A stretch of DNA of 57,712 nt from a bacterium. GTDB lineage: Bacteria; Actinomycetota; Acidimicrobiia; Spongiisociales; ZC4RG35. This document shows, in pieces, positions 1-7,593 of this stretch. The notes below the pieces were generated by a model. The model was not told the origin of the DNA, ran no database searches, and worked only from the letters and a program-made list of their open reading frames with translations. The stretch's first letter is position 1. Every line of letters starts with the position of its first letter. The stretch spans positions 1-57,712 of the forward strand of contig JAHEDH010000003.1 of NCBI GenBank assembly GCA_024641285.1. The letters are read 5' to 3'. The position numbers were made by a program, and so were the translations under genes.

Positions 1-1643
1 GGCCGGTCAGAGCAGCGACCGGCACCGAGTTGAGCTGTCGGGGATGGCAGCAGGAAGCGGCGTTGCGGATGTTCCACAACAACCTCGACCCCGAGAATGC
101 CGAGAACCCCGACGAGCTGGTCGTGTACGGCGGCACGGGCCGGGCGGCCCGGTCATGGGAGGCGTTCGACGCCATCACCGCCACCCTCCAGAGGCTGGCG
201 GACGACGAGACCCTGCTCGTCCAATCCGGCAAGCCGGTGGGCGTGTTCCGTACCCACGAGTGGGCTCCACGCGTGCTCATCGCCAACTCGAATCTCGTTC
301 CCGAATGGGCGACCTGGCCCGAGTTCCGCAGACTCGAGCACCTCGGGCTCACGATGTACGGGCAGATGACGGCGGGGTCGTGGATCTACATCGGCACCCA
401 AGGGATCCTCCAGGGAACCTACGAGACGTTCGCCGCTATCGCCAAGAAGCGCCACGGCGGTTCGCTGGCCGGGACGATCACGCTGACCGCCGGCCTCGGC
501 GGCATGGGCGGCGCCCAGCCCCTGGCGGTGACCATGAACGAAGGGGTGGCGCTCTGCGTCGAGGTCGATCAACACCGGATCGACCGCCGCATCGAGACCC
601 GCTATCTGGACGTCCAGGCAGATGACGTGAACGACGCCTTGGAGCGGGCGATCACCGCCAAACGGGACCGCACCCCCCTTTCGATCGGCATCCTGGGCAA
701 CGCCGCCGACGTGGTCCCCCGGCTCCTCGAGATGGGTGCCGACATCGACATCGTCACCGACCAGACGTCGGCGCACGACCCGATGACCTACGTGCCGAAC
801 GACCTCTCGATCGAGGCCGCCACCGAGATGCGCACCAACGACCCCGACGAGTACATCCGCCGTTCGAGGCAGGCGATGGTCCGCCATGTCGAGGCGATGG
901 TCGGGTTCATGGACGCCGGAGCGGAGGTGTTCGACTACGGCAACAGCCTGCGGGCCGAGGCGATGATCGGCGGCTACGACCGGGCGATGGACTATCCCGG
1001 GTTCGTGCCGGCATACGTCAGGCCGCTCTTCTGTGAGGGCAAGGGCCCGTTCCGCTGGGCTGCGCTGTCGGGCGATCCGGCCGACATCGCCGCCACGGAT
1101 CGGGCGGTCCTGGAGGAGTTCCCAGATGACGAGGCACTGGGGAGGTGGATCCGGATGGCCGGTGAGCGCGTGGCGTTCCAGGGTCTGCCCGCCCGGATCT
1201 GCTGGCTGGGATATGGGGAACGCCACCGCCTGGCGCTTCGATTCAATCGCATGGTCGCCGGTGGCGAGATATCCGCGCCGATCGTGATCGGCCGAGACCA
1301 TCTCGACTCCGGGTCGGTCGCTTCGCCCTACCGGGAGACCGAGGCGATGGCCGACGGCTCGGACGCCGTCGCCGACTGGCCGCTGCTCAACGCCATGCTC
1401 AACACGGCTTCGGGTGCCACCTGGGTGAGTATCCATCACGGCGGCGGTGTCGGCATCGGGAGATCGATCCACGCCGGACAGGTGTGCGTCGCCGATGGAA
1501 CCGACTTGGCGGCCGAGAAGCTCGAGCGGGTCCTGACCAACGACCCGGGCACCGGCGTGATGCGTCACGTGGACGCCGGATACGAGCGCGCCATCGAGGT
1601 GGCGGGCGAACGCGGAGTTCGTATCCCGATGATGGAGGGCTGA
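1..1643 (+). CDS. hutU: urocanate hydratase (5' end missing)
   Basis: Urocanase converts urocanate to 4-imidazolone-5-propionate, the second step of histidine degradation, using tightly bound NAD+ in the cytoplasm. The reading frame is open to the left edge: codons from base 3 read [10 protein letters not shown] before the [13 protein letters not shown] block, as in full-length urocanases, so only a short N-terminus is missing. The TTG at 30 is unlikely to be the true start. The Gly-rich NAD-binding stretch [20 protein letters not shown] and the late [19 protein letters not shown] block are both present. The visible length (about 546 codons) is close to the usual 550-560. The stop TGA overlaps the next start (TGATG), so this is the first visible gene of a tightly coupled hut operon; hutH is presumably upstream, outside the window. 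Confidence 0.97.
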   Translation, partial: PVRAATGTELSCRGWQQEAALRMFHNNLDPENAENPDELVVYGGTGRAARSWEAFDAITATLQRLADDETLLVQSGKPVGVFRTHEWAPRVLIANSNLVPEWATWPEFRRLEHLGLTMYGQMTAGSWIYIGTQGILQGTYETFAAIAKKRHGGSLAGTITLTAGLGGMGGAQPLAVTMNEGVALCVEVDQHRIDRRIETRYLDVQADDVNDALERAITAKRDRTPLSIGILGNAADVVPRLLEMGADIDIVTDQTSAHDPMTYVPNDLSIEAATEMRTNDPDEYIRRSRQAMVRHVEAMVGFMDAGAEVFDYGNSLRAEAMIGGYDRAMDYPGFVPAYVRPLFCEGKGPFRWAALSGDPADIAATDRAVLEEFPDDEALGRWIRMAGERVAFQGLPARICWLGYGERHRLALRFNRMVAGGEISAPIVIGRDHLDSGSVASPYRETEAMADGSDAVADWPLLNAMLNTASGATWVSIHHGGGVGIGRSIHAGQVCVADGTDLAAEKLERVLTNDPGTGVMRHVDAGYERAIEVAGERGVRIPMMEG

Positions 1644-2212
1644 TGTCGGTCCGCCCGATCGTTCCGATCGGTCACCCGGTGCTCCGCACTCCTACGATCG
1701 ATGTGGACCCGGCGGACATCGCCTCGCCAGAGATCCAGGGATTGATCGACGACCTGATCGACACGATGCGTCACGAGAACGGCGCCGGGATCGCCGCCAA
1801 CCAGATCGGCGCCACGGCCCGGATCACGACCATCGAGGTCACCGACAATCCACGCTATCCCTACAAGCCGCCGATCCCGCTCACCGTTGCGATCAACCCG
1901 CGCCTCGAGCCCATCGGTGGCGAAACAGTCGTCATCAACGAGGGCTGCCTCTCGGTGCCGCTCCGAGGGGATCTGGTCCGCAGCGTCACGGTGCGCGTCC
2001 GCTATCTCGACAGGGATGGCCTCGAGCACGACGAGATCAAGCGGGGTCTGACCGCCGGGACTTGGCAACACGAGTGCGACCACCTCGACGGACGGCTCAT
2101 CGTCGATCGGATCGATCCCGCGACGATGGCCACCTGGGAACAGTTCGAAGCCCACCAGCGGGATGCCTTCATCGAGCGGATCACCCGCTTCACCGAGGAG
2201 GTGGGCTCGTGA
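1643..2212 (+). CDS. peptide deformylase family protein inside the hut operon
   Basis: This 189-residue protein has all three metal/catalytic motifs of peptide deformylase in order: GAGIAANQIG, EGCLSVP (metal Cys) and QHECDHLDG (two metal His and the catalytic Glu). It should be an active Fe/Zn-dependent deformylase. It starts at the ATG that overlaps the hutU stop and ends overlapping the hutF GTG start, so it is translated as part of the hut operon. HutF, encoded next, makes N-formylglutamate, and no HutG-type N-formylglutamate deformylase is visible. I infer that this paralog may deformylate formylglutamate rather than, or as well as, nascent peptides. The alternative is an ordinary housekeeping deformylase that happens to lie here. 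The family call is strong; the special role is inference. Confidence 0.93.
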   Translation: MSVRPIVPIGHPVLRTPTIDVDPADIASPEIQGLIDDLIDTMRHENGAGIAANQIGATARITTIEVTDNPRYPYKPPIPLTVAINPRLEPIGGETVVINEGCLSVPLRGDLVRSVTVRVRYLDRDGLEHDEIKRGLTAGTWQHECDHLDGRLIVDRIDPATMATWEQFEAHQRDAFIERITRFTEEVGS

Positions 2213-3537
2213 CCGCCTACTTCTGTGAACGGGCCCTTCTCCCGGAGGGCTGGGAGGAAGACGTCCTCATCGATGTCACCGACGGAGTCATCGAGCGTGT
2301 CGGCATTGCGCTGACGGCGGAGAAGGAGGCCACGGTTCTGGCCGGGCTGGTGATTCCAGGCATGGCGAACGCCCACAGCCATGCGTTCCATCGGGCACTG
2401 CGAGCCAGGACTCATGCCCTCGGTGGGTCGTTCTGGACGTGGCGTGACCTGATGTACGAGACGGCAATCAAGCTCACGCCGGACAGTTACTACGAGCTCG
2501 CCGTTGCTGTCTTTGCCGAGATGCTCGAGGCCGGGTTCACGGCAGTCGGTGAGTTCCATTATCTCCATCACCAAGCAGACGGCACGCCGTACTCGGAACC
2601 GAACACGATGGCTCAGCGGGTGGTCGACGCCGCCAACCACGTCGGGATTCGGATCACGCTCCTCGACACGGTCTTCCTCCATGGCGGTCTCGACCCAGAC
2701 GGCTACCGCCCGCTTTCCGGCAACCAGCTCCGCTTCGGTGACCGCACGGTTGAGCGCTACCTCGACCGCACCAGCCAGTTGAACCTGGAGGGCCTGTCCA
2801 AGGTCGGCACTGCCATTCACTCGATCCGTGCCGTCGACCCTGAGTCGATTGCAGTCGTCGGGTCGGCCCTCGATCGGCCAACCCACGCACACCTGTCCGA
2901 ACAGCCCGATGAGAACACACAGTGCCTGGCGGCCCACAACGGCACGCCGACCGAAGTCTTCCATGAAGCAGGGGTCCTGTCGCAGTCGTTCACGGCGGTT
3001 CACGCGACCCACCCCACCCCACACGACATCTCCCTGTTGGGCGACTCGGGTGCCTCGGTGTGTCTGTGCCCGACAACGGAACGCGACCTCGCCGATGGGG
3101 TGGGACCCGCCTCCGAGCTGAAAAGGGCCGGTGCCCGGCTGTGCGTGGGGAGCGACTCACATGCCGTGATCGATCCATTCGAGGAGATGCGAGCGATCGA
3201 GATGCACGAGCGACTCACCTCCCACCAGCGTGGCGTCTTTCATTCCGCCGACCTCATCACCGCAGCAAGCCTCGATGGATACGCGGCGATCGGTTGGCAG
3301 GGAGGCGGGCGCATCGCCGTAGGGGCTCCTGCCGATCTCGTGTGCCTGGGCCTCGGCTCGAACCGCCTTGCGGGCGCCGACCGTTCTCTGCCCGACGACG
3401 CCGTGGTGTTCTCCGCAGGGGCCGGCGACGTGACCGACGTGGTCGTGGCCGGCCGGCATCTGGTCAGCGAGGGGTCGCACCGGAGCGTGGCCACCGGCGA
3501 AGCGCTGGACCGGGCGATTCAGGCACTGTTCCGGTGA
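2209..3537 (+). CDS. hutF: formimidoylglutamate deiminase
   Basis: A 442-residue amidohydrolase-superfamily enzyme expected to hydrolyse N-formimino-L-glutamate to N-formyl-L-glutamate and ammonia, the HutF branch of histidine degradation. Visible features are the N-terminal beta segment, the metal-binding NAHSHAFHR (about residue 62), the THAHLSEQ strand with metal His, a later VHATH, and GSDSH with the conserved Asp near residue 320. The C-terminal composite beta domain ([11 protein letters not shown]) closes the protein. The GTG start overlaps the upstream stop as GTGA, and the stop overlaps hutI in the same way. Related deaminases (guanine or 8-oxoguanine) share the fold, but the hut context and the HSHAFHR variant favour HutF. 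Confidence 0.93.
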   Translation: MTAYFCERALLPEGWEEDVLIDVTDGVIERVGIALTAEKEATVLAGLVIPGMANAHSHAFHRALRARTHALGGSFWTWRDLMYETAIKLTPDSYYELAVAVFAEMLEAGFTAVGEFHYLHHQADGTPYSEPNTMAQRVVDAANHVGIRITLLDTVFLHGGLDPDGYRPLSGNQLRFGDRTVERYLDRTSQLNLEGLSKVGTAIHSIRAVDPESIAVVGSALDRPTHAHLSEQPDENTQCLAAHNGTPTEVFHEAGVLSQSFTAVHATHPTPHDISLLGDSGASVCLCPTTERDLADGVGPASELKRAGARLCVGSDSHAVIDPFEEMRAIEMHERLTSHQRGVFHSADLITAASLDGYAAIGWQGGGRIAVGAPADLVCLGLGSNRLAGADRSLPDDAVVFSAGAGDVTDVVVAGRHLVSEGSHRSVATGEALDRAIQALFR

Positions 3538-4679
3538 CGACGGTCATCGACGACATCGGACTCCTCGTCACGAACGATCCTGCGATCGGGCGGGGAGCGC
3601 TCGGGTTGGTCGAGAACGCCTCGATCGTCATCGACGATGGGGTCGTCGTGTCGGTGGGCCCGGCAGGTCAGCTCGCCGACGACCGCGTAGATGCCGCAGG
3701 TCGGTGCGTGCTGCCCGGGTTCGTCGATTCACACAGCCATCTCGTGTTCGCAGGAGACCGGGCCGAGGAGTTCACCGCCAGGATGGCCGGAACTCCCTAC
3801 GACGGTGGAGGCATCCGGGTGACCACCGAGGCGACACGCGCAGCGAGCACCGAGCGTCTGATGGAGCTGACCGCCAGACGAGTCGGCGAGGCCCGCCGCT
3901 ACGGCACGACGACACTCGAGATCAAGTCCGGGTACGGCCTCAACGTGATCGACGAGGTCCGCAGCCTCGAAGTGGCGAACCGGTTCACTTCCGAGACGAC
4001 CTTCCTCGGTGCGCATCTCGTGCCGTCCGAGTACGTCGGCCGCACCGACGATTACGTCGACCTCGTCTGCGGCGAGATGCTGGAGGCGGCGGCTCCTCTG
4101 GCGAAGTGGATCGACGTGTTCTGCGAACGCGGCGCCTTCGACGCCGACCAGTCGGCCCGGGTCCTCGATGCAGGCAAGGCCGCGGGACTGGGCCTGCGGC
4201 TGCACGGCAACCAGTTGAGTGAAGGACCCGGAGTCCGGCTGGCCGTCGAGAAGGGTTGTGCGTCTGTCGATCACTGCACCTACCTGAGTGACGAAGACAT
4301 CGAGGCACTCGCTTCGTCCAACACGGTTGCGACATTCCTGCCCGCCACCGACTTCTCCACTCGACAGCCCTACCCGAACGCCCGTCGGGTGATCGATGCG
4401 GGAGCACAGGTGGCGATCGCGTCGAACTGCAACCCCGGATCGAGCTACACCACGTCGGTTCCGTTCTGCATCGCCCTGTCAGTGCGCGACATGGGCATGA
4501 CGATCGAAGAAGCAGTCCAGGCCGTCACACTGGGAGGGGCTCGCGCACTGCGCCGGGAGGATCTCGGACGACTCGCTCCCGGGTCTGCCGGCCACGCCGT
4601 GATTCTCGATGCACCCAGCTACCACCACCTGGCGTATCGACCCGGTGTCGACGTCGTCGACCGCGTGATCGGCGGATAG
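3534..4679 (+). CDS. hutI: imidazolonepropionase
   Basis: A 381-residue amidohydrolase that opens imidazolone propionate to N-formimino-L-glutamate, the third step of histidine degradation; its product is the HutF substrate. The signature [20 protein letters not shown] lies near residue 62, LEIKSGYGL near residue 125, and a metal His in [26 protein letters not shown] near residue 300 carries the usual acidic or polar site of this family. The GTG start overlaps the hutF stop by 4 nt, which fits translational coupling. In the operon the order of hutF and hutI is the reverse of the reaction order. Length and motifs are complete. Confidence 0.95.
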   Translation: MTTVIDDIGLLVTNDPAIGRGALGLVENASIVIDDGVVVSVGPAGQLADDRVDAAGRCVLPGFVDSHSHLVFAGDRAEEFTARMAGTPYDGGGIRVTTEATRAASTERLMELTARRVGEARRYGTTTLEIKSGYGLNVIDEVRSLEVANRFTSETTFLGAHLVPSEYVGRTDDYVDLVCGEMLEAAAPLAKWIDVFCERGAFDADQSARVLDAGKAAGLGLRLHGNQLSEGPGVRLAVEKGCASVDHCTYLSDEDIEALASSNTVATFLPATDFSTRQPYPNARRVIDAGAQVAIASNCNPGSSYTTSVPFCIALSVRDMGMTIEEAVQAVTLGGARALRREDLGRLAPGSAGHAVILDAPSYHHLAYRPGVDVVDRVIGG

Positions 4680-4685
4680 GCGCCT

Positions 4686-5291
4686 GTGAGCGACGAACGG
4701 AGCCCGACCGTCGACGAGTTGTTCCAGCGTCAACTCGCTCTCCAGAGCGAGGCAGCAAAGGTGATCATGGACCTGAGGCTTTTCGATGTCTTGAAGTCGG
4801 CGGGCGTCCCCAATCCGGTCGGGAGCCTGGCCACCGGGCTGATGGTGTGGCGCGACATCGACTTCACGGTGGTGGTCGACCGGCTGGACCTCGGTGTCGT
4901 CATCGGACTCGCAGGTGTGCTCGCCTTACATCCCCGGGTGAGAGCGATCGAGTTTCGCAACGACAGCGGCCATTGGAACCGGGACGACGCGGAGTATCCG
5001 GACGGTCTCTTCCTCGGTGTCGAGTACGTCGGCGACGAGGTCTGGGAGTTGGACATCTGGTTCGTGACGGAGCCCGAGCGCCAACCCGATATCGCCCACG
5101 TCCGAGAGCTCTCGAAGCGTCTGACAGATGAGCATCGAGCGGCGATCCTCGCCATCAAGGACGCCTGGCACGGTCGCCCCGAGTACGGGTCATCGATCTC
5201 CAGCTACGACTTCTGCTCGGCGGTATTGGACGAGGGAGTGCGCACCGCCGAGGCGTTCGAACAGTTCATGAGTCACCGATCCGACGGGTGA
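4686..5291 (+). CDS. nucleotidyltransferase-fold protein, unknown function
   Basis: A 201-residue protein starting with GTG 6 nt after hutI, so probably the last gene of the operon. Residues about 45-60 (GSLATGLMVWRDIDFTVV) match the Gly-Ser then Asp-x-Asp pattern of the polymerase-beta-like nucleotidyltransferase fold, and ELDIWFV near residue 115 could give the third acidic ligand. I recall similar proteins in many actinobacteria but know of no established reaction. It has no signal peptide or membrane helix. The hut context may only reflect co-transcription. A role in modifying a small molecule, RNA or protein is possible but cannot be chosen from sequence. Confidence 0.7.
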   Translation: MSDERSPTVDELFQRQLALQSEAAKVIMDLRLFDVLKSAGVPNPVGSLATGLMVWRDIDFTVVVDRLDLGVVIGLAGVLALHPRVRAIEFRNDSGHWNRDDAEYPDGLFLGVEYVGDEVWELDIWFVTEPERQPDIAHVRELSKRLTDEHRAAILAIKDAWHGRPEYGSSISSYDFCSAVLDEGVRTAEAFEQFMSHRSDG

Positions 5292-5320
5292 GGCGCGGAG
5301 TGAGCATTCGGTAGAACTGA

Positions 5321-5413
5321 CTAGTCCCACTGGGCTCTCCTATCCACCCGCGCCGCCTCGTCTACGCCTGCTCCATTCGACCACTCCCCGACGTTGTCTA
5401 GTCACTTTGTGCG
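5321..5413 (+). promoter_or_regulatory. paired CTAGTC-type motifs upstream of the first subtilase gene
   Basis: The 200-base spacer 5292-5491 has no gene. It carries CTAGTCCCACTGGGCT at 5321-5336 and CTAGTCACTTTGTGCG at 5398-5413. A third copy, CTAGTCCCTTTGGGCA, precedes the paralogous gene at 7409. The second copy lies 78 nt before the Shine-Dalgarno-like AAGGAAGG at 5476-5483. I read these as a shared regulatory site of the two paralogs; the binding factor is unknown. Confidence 0.45.
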
Positions 5414-5491
5414 TTCATGATTGATCCTCCACTTCGGCATGCATCCGGGTCGATGCAATCGCTGTGGGACCAACCAAGGAAGGTAAGACAG

Positions 5492-7312
5492 ATGCCGAAT
5501 ACAACCGAGTGGCCCCCGTCCCTCACGGACTCCGCTCGATCCAGACATCGCAGAGCCGTCGGCATCTTCACGATTCTCTCGTTGCTGTTCGCCCTCGTCA
5601 CAACAGGACCGGGCCGCTCCACCGCTGATGAGGGCCTGCTCGACGTCATCGTCGTCGAGACCAACCCGGTATCCGATCTGGCCGAAGCGATCGTCACCAG
5701 CGCCGGCGGTGTCATCACCTCACACCTCGACCTGATCGGCGGCTTCAGCGCGACCGTCCCGAGTGGATCTCTCGCTGAACTCGAGGCCAGCGCGTCCGTT
5801 CAGTCGATCACCCCCGACGGGAGCGTCACCCTCACCGAAGCCGGGTGGGGTAACGCAGTAGCCGACCTGGGCTCGCTCAACCCGAAGGATTTCGGCGGAT
5901 CACTGTTCCGCATCACCGAGATCACCAAGGTCCGTGACTTCTGGGCCAAGGGTTTCACCGGCGCAGGCGTCGACGTGGCACTCATCGACTCCGGTGTCAC
6001 CCCGGTTCCCGGTCTCAACGACCCGAGCAAGGTCCTCAACGGCCCCGACCTCTCGTTCGAGTCCCAGAGCGCAGAGTTCCGGAACCTCGACACGTACGGC
6101 CACGGCACCCATATGGCCGGAATCATCGCCGGACGGGACCTGATTGCCGCCAACTACAACGACATCGTCGCCGACCACTTCGTTGGCGTGGCGCCGGACG
6201 CCAGGATCGTCAACGTCAAGGTCGGCAATCACGACGGCACTGTCGATGTGAGCCAGGTCATCGCCGGTATCGACTGGGTCGTCCAGCACAAGAACGACAA
6301 CGGGATGAACATCCGCGTCCTCAACCTCTCGTTCGGCACCGATTCCACCCAGTCCCATCTGCTCGACCCGCTGTCACACGCCGTCGAGCAGGCTTGGAAG
6401 GCCGGGATCGTCGTCGTCGTAGCTGCCGGAAACGACGGAAATGCCAACCCACTTCGGAACCCGGCCACCAATCCCTATGTGATCGCAGTTGGATCAGCCG
6501 AGGGAATGAAGGCCGACAGCGCGTCCATGGACCTCGTCTCCGACTTCTCGAACTGCGGAGCCAACGGGAGATCAGTCGATCTGGTCACCCGCGGACGCTC
6601 AGTTCTCTCGCTCCGGACGCCGGGCTCAGCGGCGGACAACGAGAACCCACAAGCACGAGTCGAGGGCCGCCTCTTCCTCGGCTCCGGCACGAGCCAATCC
6701 GCTGCCGTGGTATCGGGCCTCGCGGCGTTGATGATCGATCAGCATCCGGGTCTGTCTCCGGACCAGGTCAAATCGATGCTCACGACTGGCAACCTCGCGG
6801 TGAAGAACTCGACCAAACAGTGTCAGGGCGCGGGAGGAGCGATCCTCCAACTGAAGGAGAGGATCCCGAGCTCTTCGCAGACCCACGCCCCGTCGACGGG
6901 TCTCGGTACCCTCGAAGGCGCTCGCGGCTCTGATCACCTGCAGTCGAACGGTGTGACGCTCGCCGGAGAGAAGGACATCTTCGGAAAACCCTGGAACGCA
7001 AATGCCTGGTCCAGCGCAGCCACCCTCGGCACATCGTGGTCGGGCGGCACGTGGAACGGGACGTCGTGGTCCGGCACCAATTGGTCGGGTACTTCATGGT
7101 CCGGCACGAGCTGGTCAGGCCTCGGCTGGTCCGGCACGAGCTGGTCAGGCCTCAGCTGGTCCGGAACGAGCTGGAGCAACAAGACGTGGACGGGAACTTC
7201 GTGGTCCGGCACCTCCTGGTCCGGCACGTCCTGGTCCGGCACGAGCTGGTCCGGCACGTCTTGGTCGAGCGCCGGCTGGGGCCCACCGGACACCGGGCTG
7301 CGCTGGGACTGA
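5492..7312 (+). CDS. secreted S8 (subtilisin-like) serine protease with W-rich repeat tail
   Basis: A 606-residue exported subtilase. The ATG at 5492 is chosen because AAGGAAGG lies 8 nt upstream and a signal peptide follows (basic RSRHRR, then a hydrophobic run near residues 23-38). Next come an inhibitor-I9-like propeptide (about 48-110) and the catalytic domain with Asp166 (ALIDSG), His204 (YGHGTHMAG), oxyanion Asn314 (AAGNDGN) and Ser401 (GSGTSQSAAV, without the usual Pro). Residues from about 512 to the end are imperfect GTSWS/G repeats ending in GLRWD. The next gene is a paralog, so this is a tandem duplication. The substrate is unknown; the repeat tail may bind the cell surface or form a filament or beta structure, which is inference. 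Confidence 0.92.
   Translation: MPNTTEWPPSLTDSARSRHRRAVGIFTILSLLFALVTTGPGRSTADEGLLDVIVVETNPVSDLAEAIVTSAGGVITSHLDLIGGFSATVPSGSLAELEASASVQSITPDGSVTLTEAGWGNAVADLGSLNPKDFGGSLFRITEITKVRDFWAKGFTGAGVDVALIDSGVTPVPGLNDPSKVLNGPDLSFESQSAEFRNLDTYGHGTHMAGIIAGRDLIAANYNDIVADHFVGVAPDARIVNVKVGNHDGTVDVSQVIAGIDWVVQHKNDNGMNIRVLNLSFGTDSTQSHLLDPLSHAVEQAWKAGIVVVVAAGNDGNANPLRNPATNPYVIAVGSAEGMKADSASMDLVSDFSNCGANGRSVDLVTRGRSVLSLRTPGSAADNENPQARVEGRLFLGSGTSQSAAVVSGLAALMIDQHPGLSPDQVKSMLTTGNLAVKNSTKQCQGAGGAILQLKERIPSSSQTHAPSTGLGTLEGARGSDHLQSNGVTLAGEKDIFGKPWNANAWSSAATLGTSWSGGTWNGTSWSGTNWSGTSWSGTSWSGLGWSGTSWSGLSWSGTSWSNKTWTGTSWSGTSWSGTSWSGTSWSGTSWSSAGWGPPDTGLRWD
7030..7290 (+). repeat. coding tandem repeat (WSGTS units) of the first subtilase
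   Basis: Imperfect 15-base units such as TGGTCCGGCACGAGC encode about 16 copies of W-S-G-T-S or close variants (GTW, LGW, LSW, NKTW). They end just before the GLRWD C-terminus. The nucleotide units are highly alike, so copy number is prone to slippage and to assembly collapse. Confidence 0.9.
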
Positions 7313-7408
7313 AGGGCCGAGCATGCCGTCTCTCCCGGGACCATGGCAACGGAGTGCACCCGTATGCGGCGGACCAGTCGCCTCCGTTCGGCGCTTCGAG
7401 TCGAGGAG

Positions 7409-7424
7409 CTAGTCCCTTTGGGCA
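7409..7424 (+). promoter_or_regulatory. CTAGTC-type motif upstream of the second subtilase gene
   Basis: CTAGTCCCTTTGGGCA matches the two sites upstream of the paralog at 13 of 16 positions or better. It lies 72 nt before an AAGGAAGG (7481-7488) that is also shared with the paralog leader (78 nt there). The rest of the 7313-7589 spacer shows nothing else I recognise except the possible leader ORF listed separately. Confidence 0.45.
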
Positions 7425-7494
7425 ACACCGATTGGTCCTCCAGACCGCACTCCCGATTCGCCGAAGGAAGAGAAGGAACCAAGGAAGGTGCAAG

Positions 7495-7593
7495 TTGATC
7501 CGTGTGAGCTACACGATCGGACGGGACGGATACCGAAACCCCGATCGAGACGACTCCCGAAATCCATCCTCAAAGACGAAGGGCCTCGTATGA
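7495..7593 (+). CDS. possible 32-residue leader ORF
   Basis: A TTG at 7495 follows the AAGGAAGG at 7481-7488 by 6 nt. It opens a 32-codon frame (starting LIRVSYTIGRDG) whose TGA overlaps the ATG at 7590 as ATGA. This arrangement would allow translational coupling to the second subtilase. An alternative is that translation of the subtilase itself begins upstream, at the in-frame GTG 7488. No homolog is recognised, and the ORF may be fortuitous. Confidence 0.25.
   Translation: MIRVSYTIGRDGYRNPDRDDSRNPSSKTKGLV

Noticed and set aside
153..1568. A 471-codon minus-strand frame opposite hutU
   Set aside because: The plus strand encodes unmistakable urocanase across the same bases, and the antisense product has no recognisable motif.
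5398..5718. A minus-strand frame of about 106 codons over the first subtilase leader
   Set aside because: It overlaps the signal-peptide region of a strong gene, has no ribosome site or known motif, and includes the regulatory motif.
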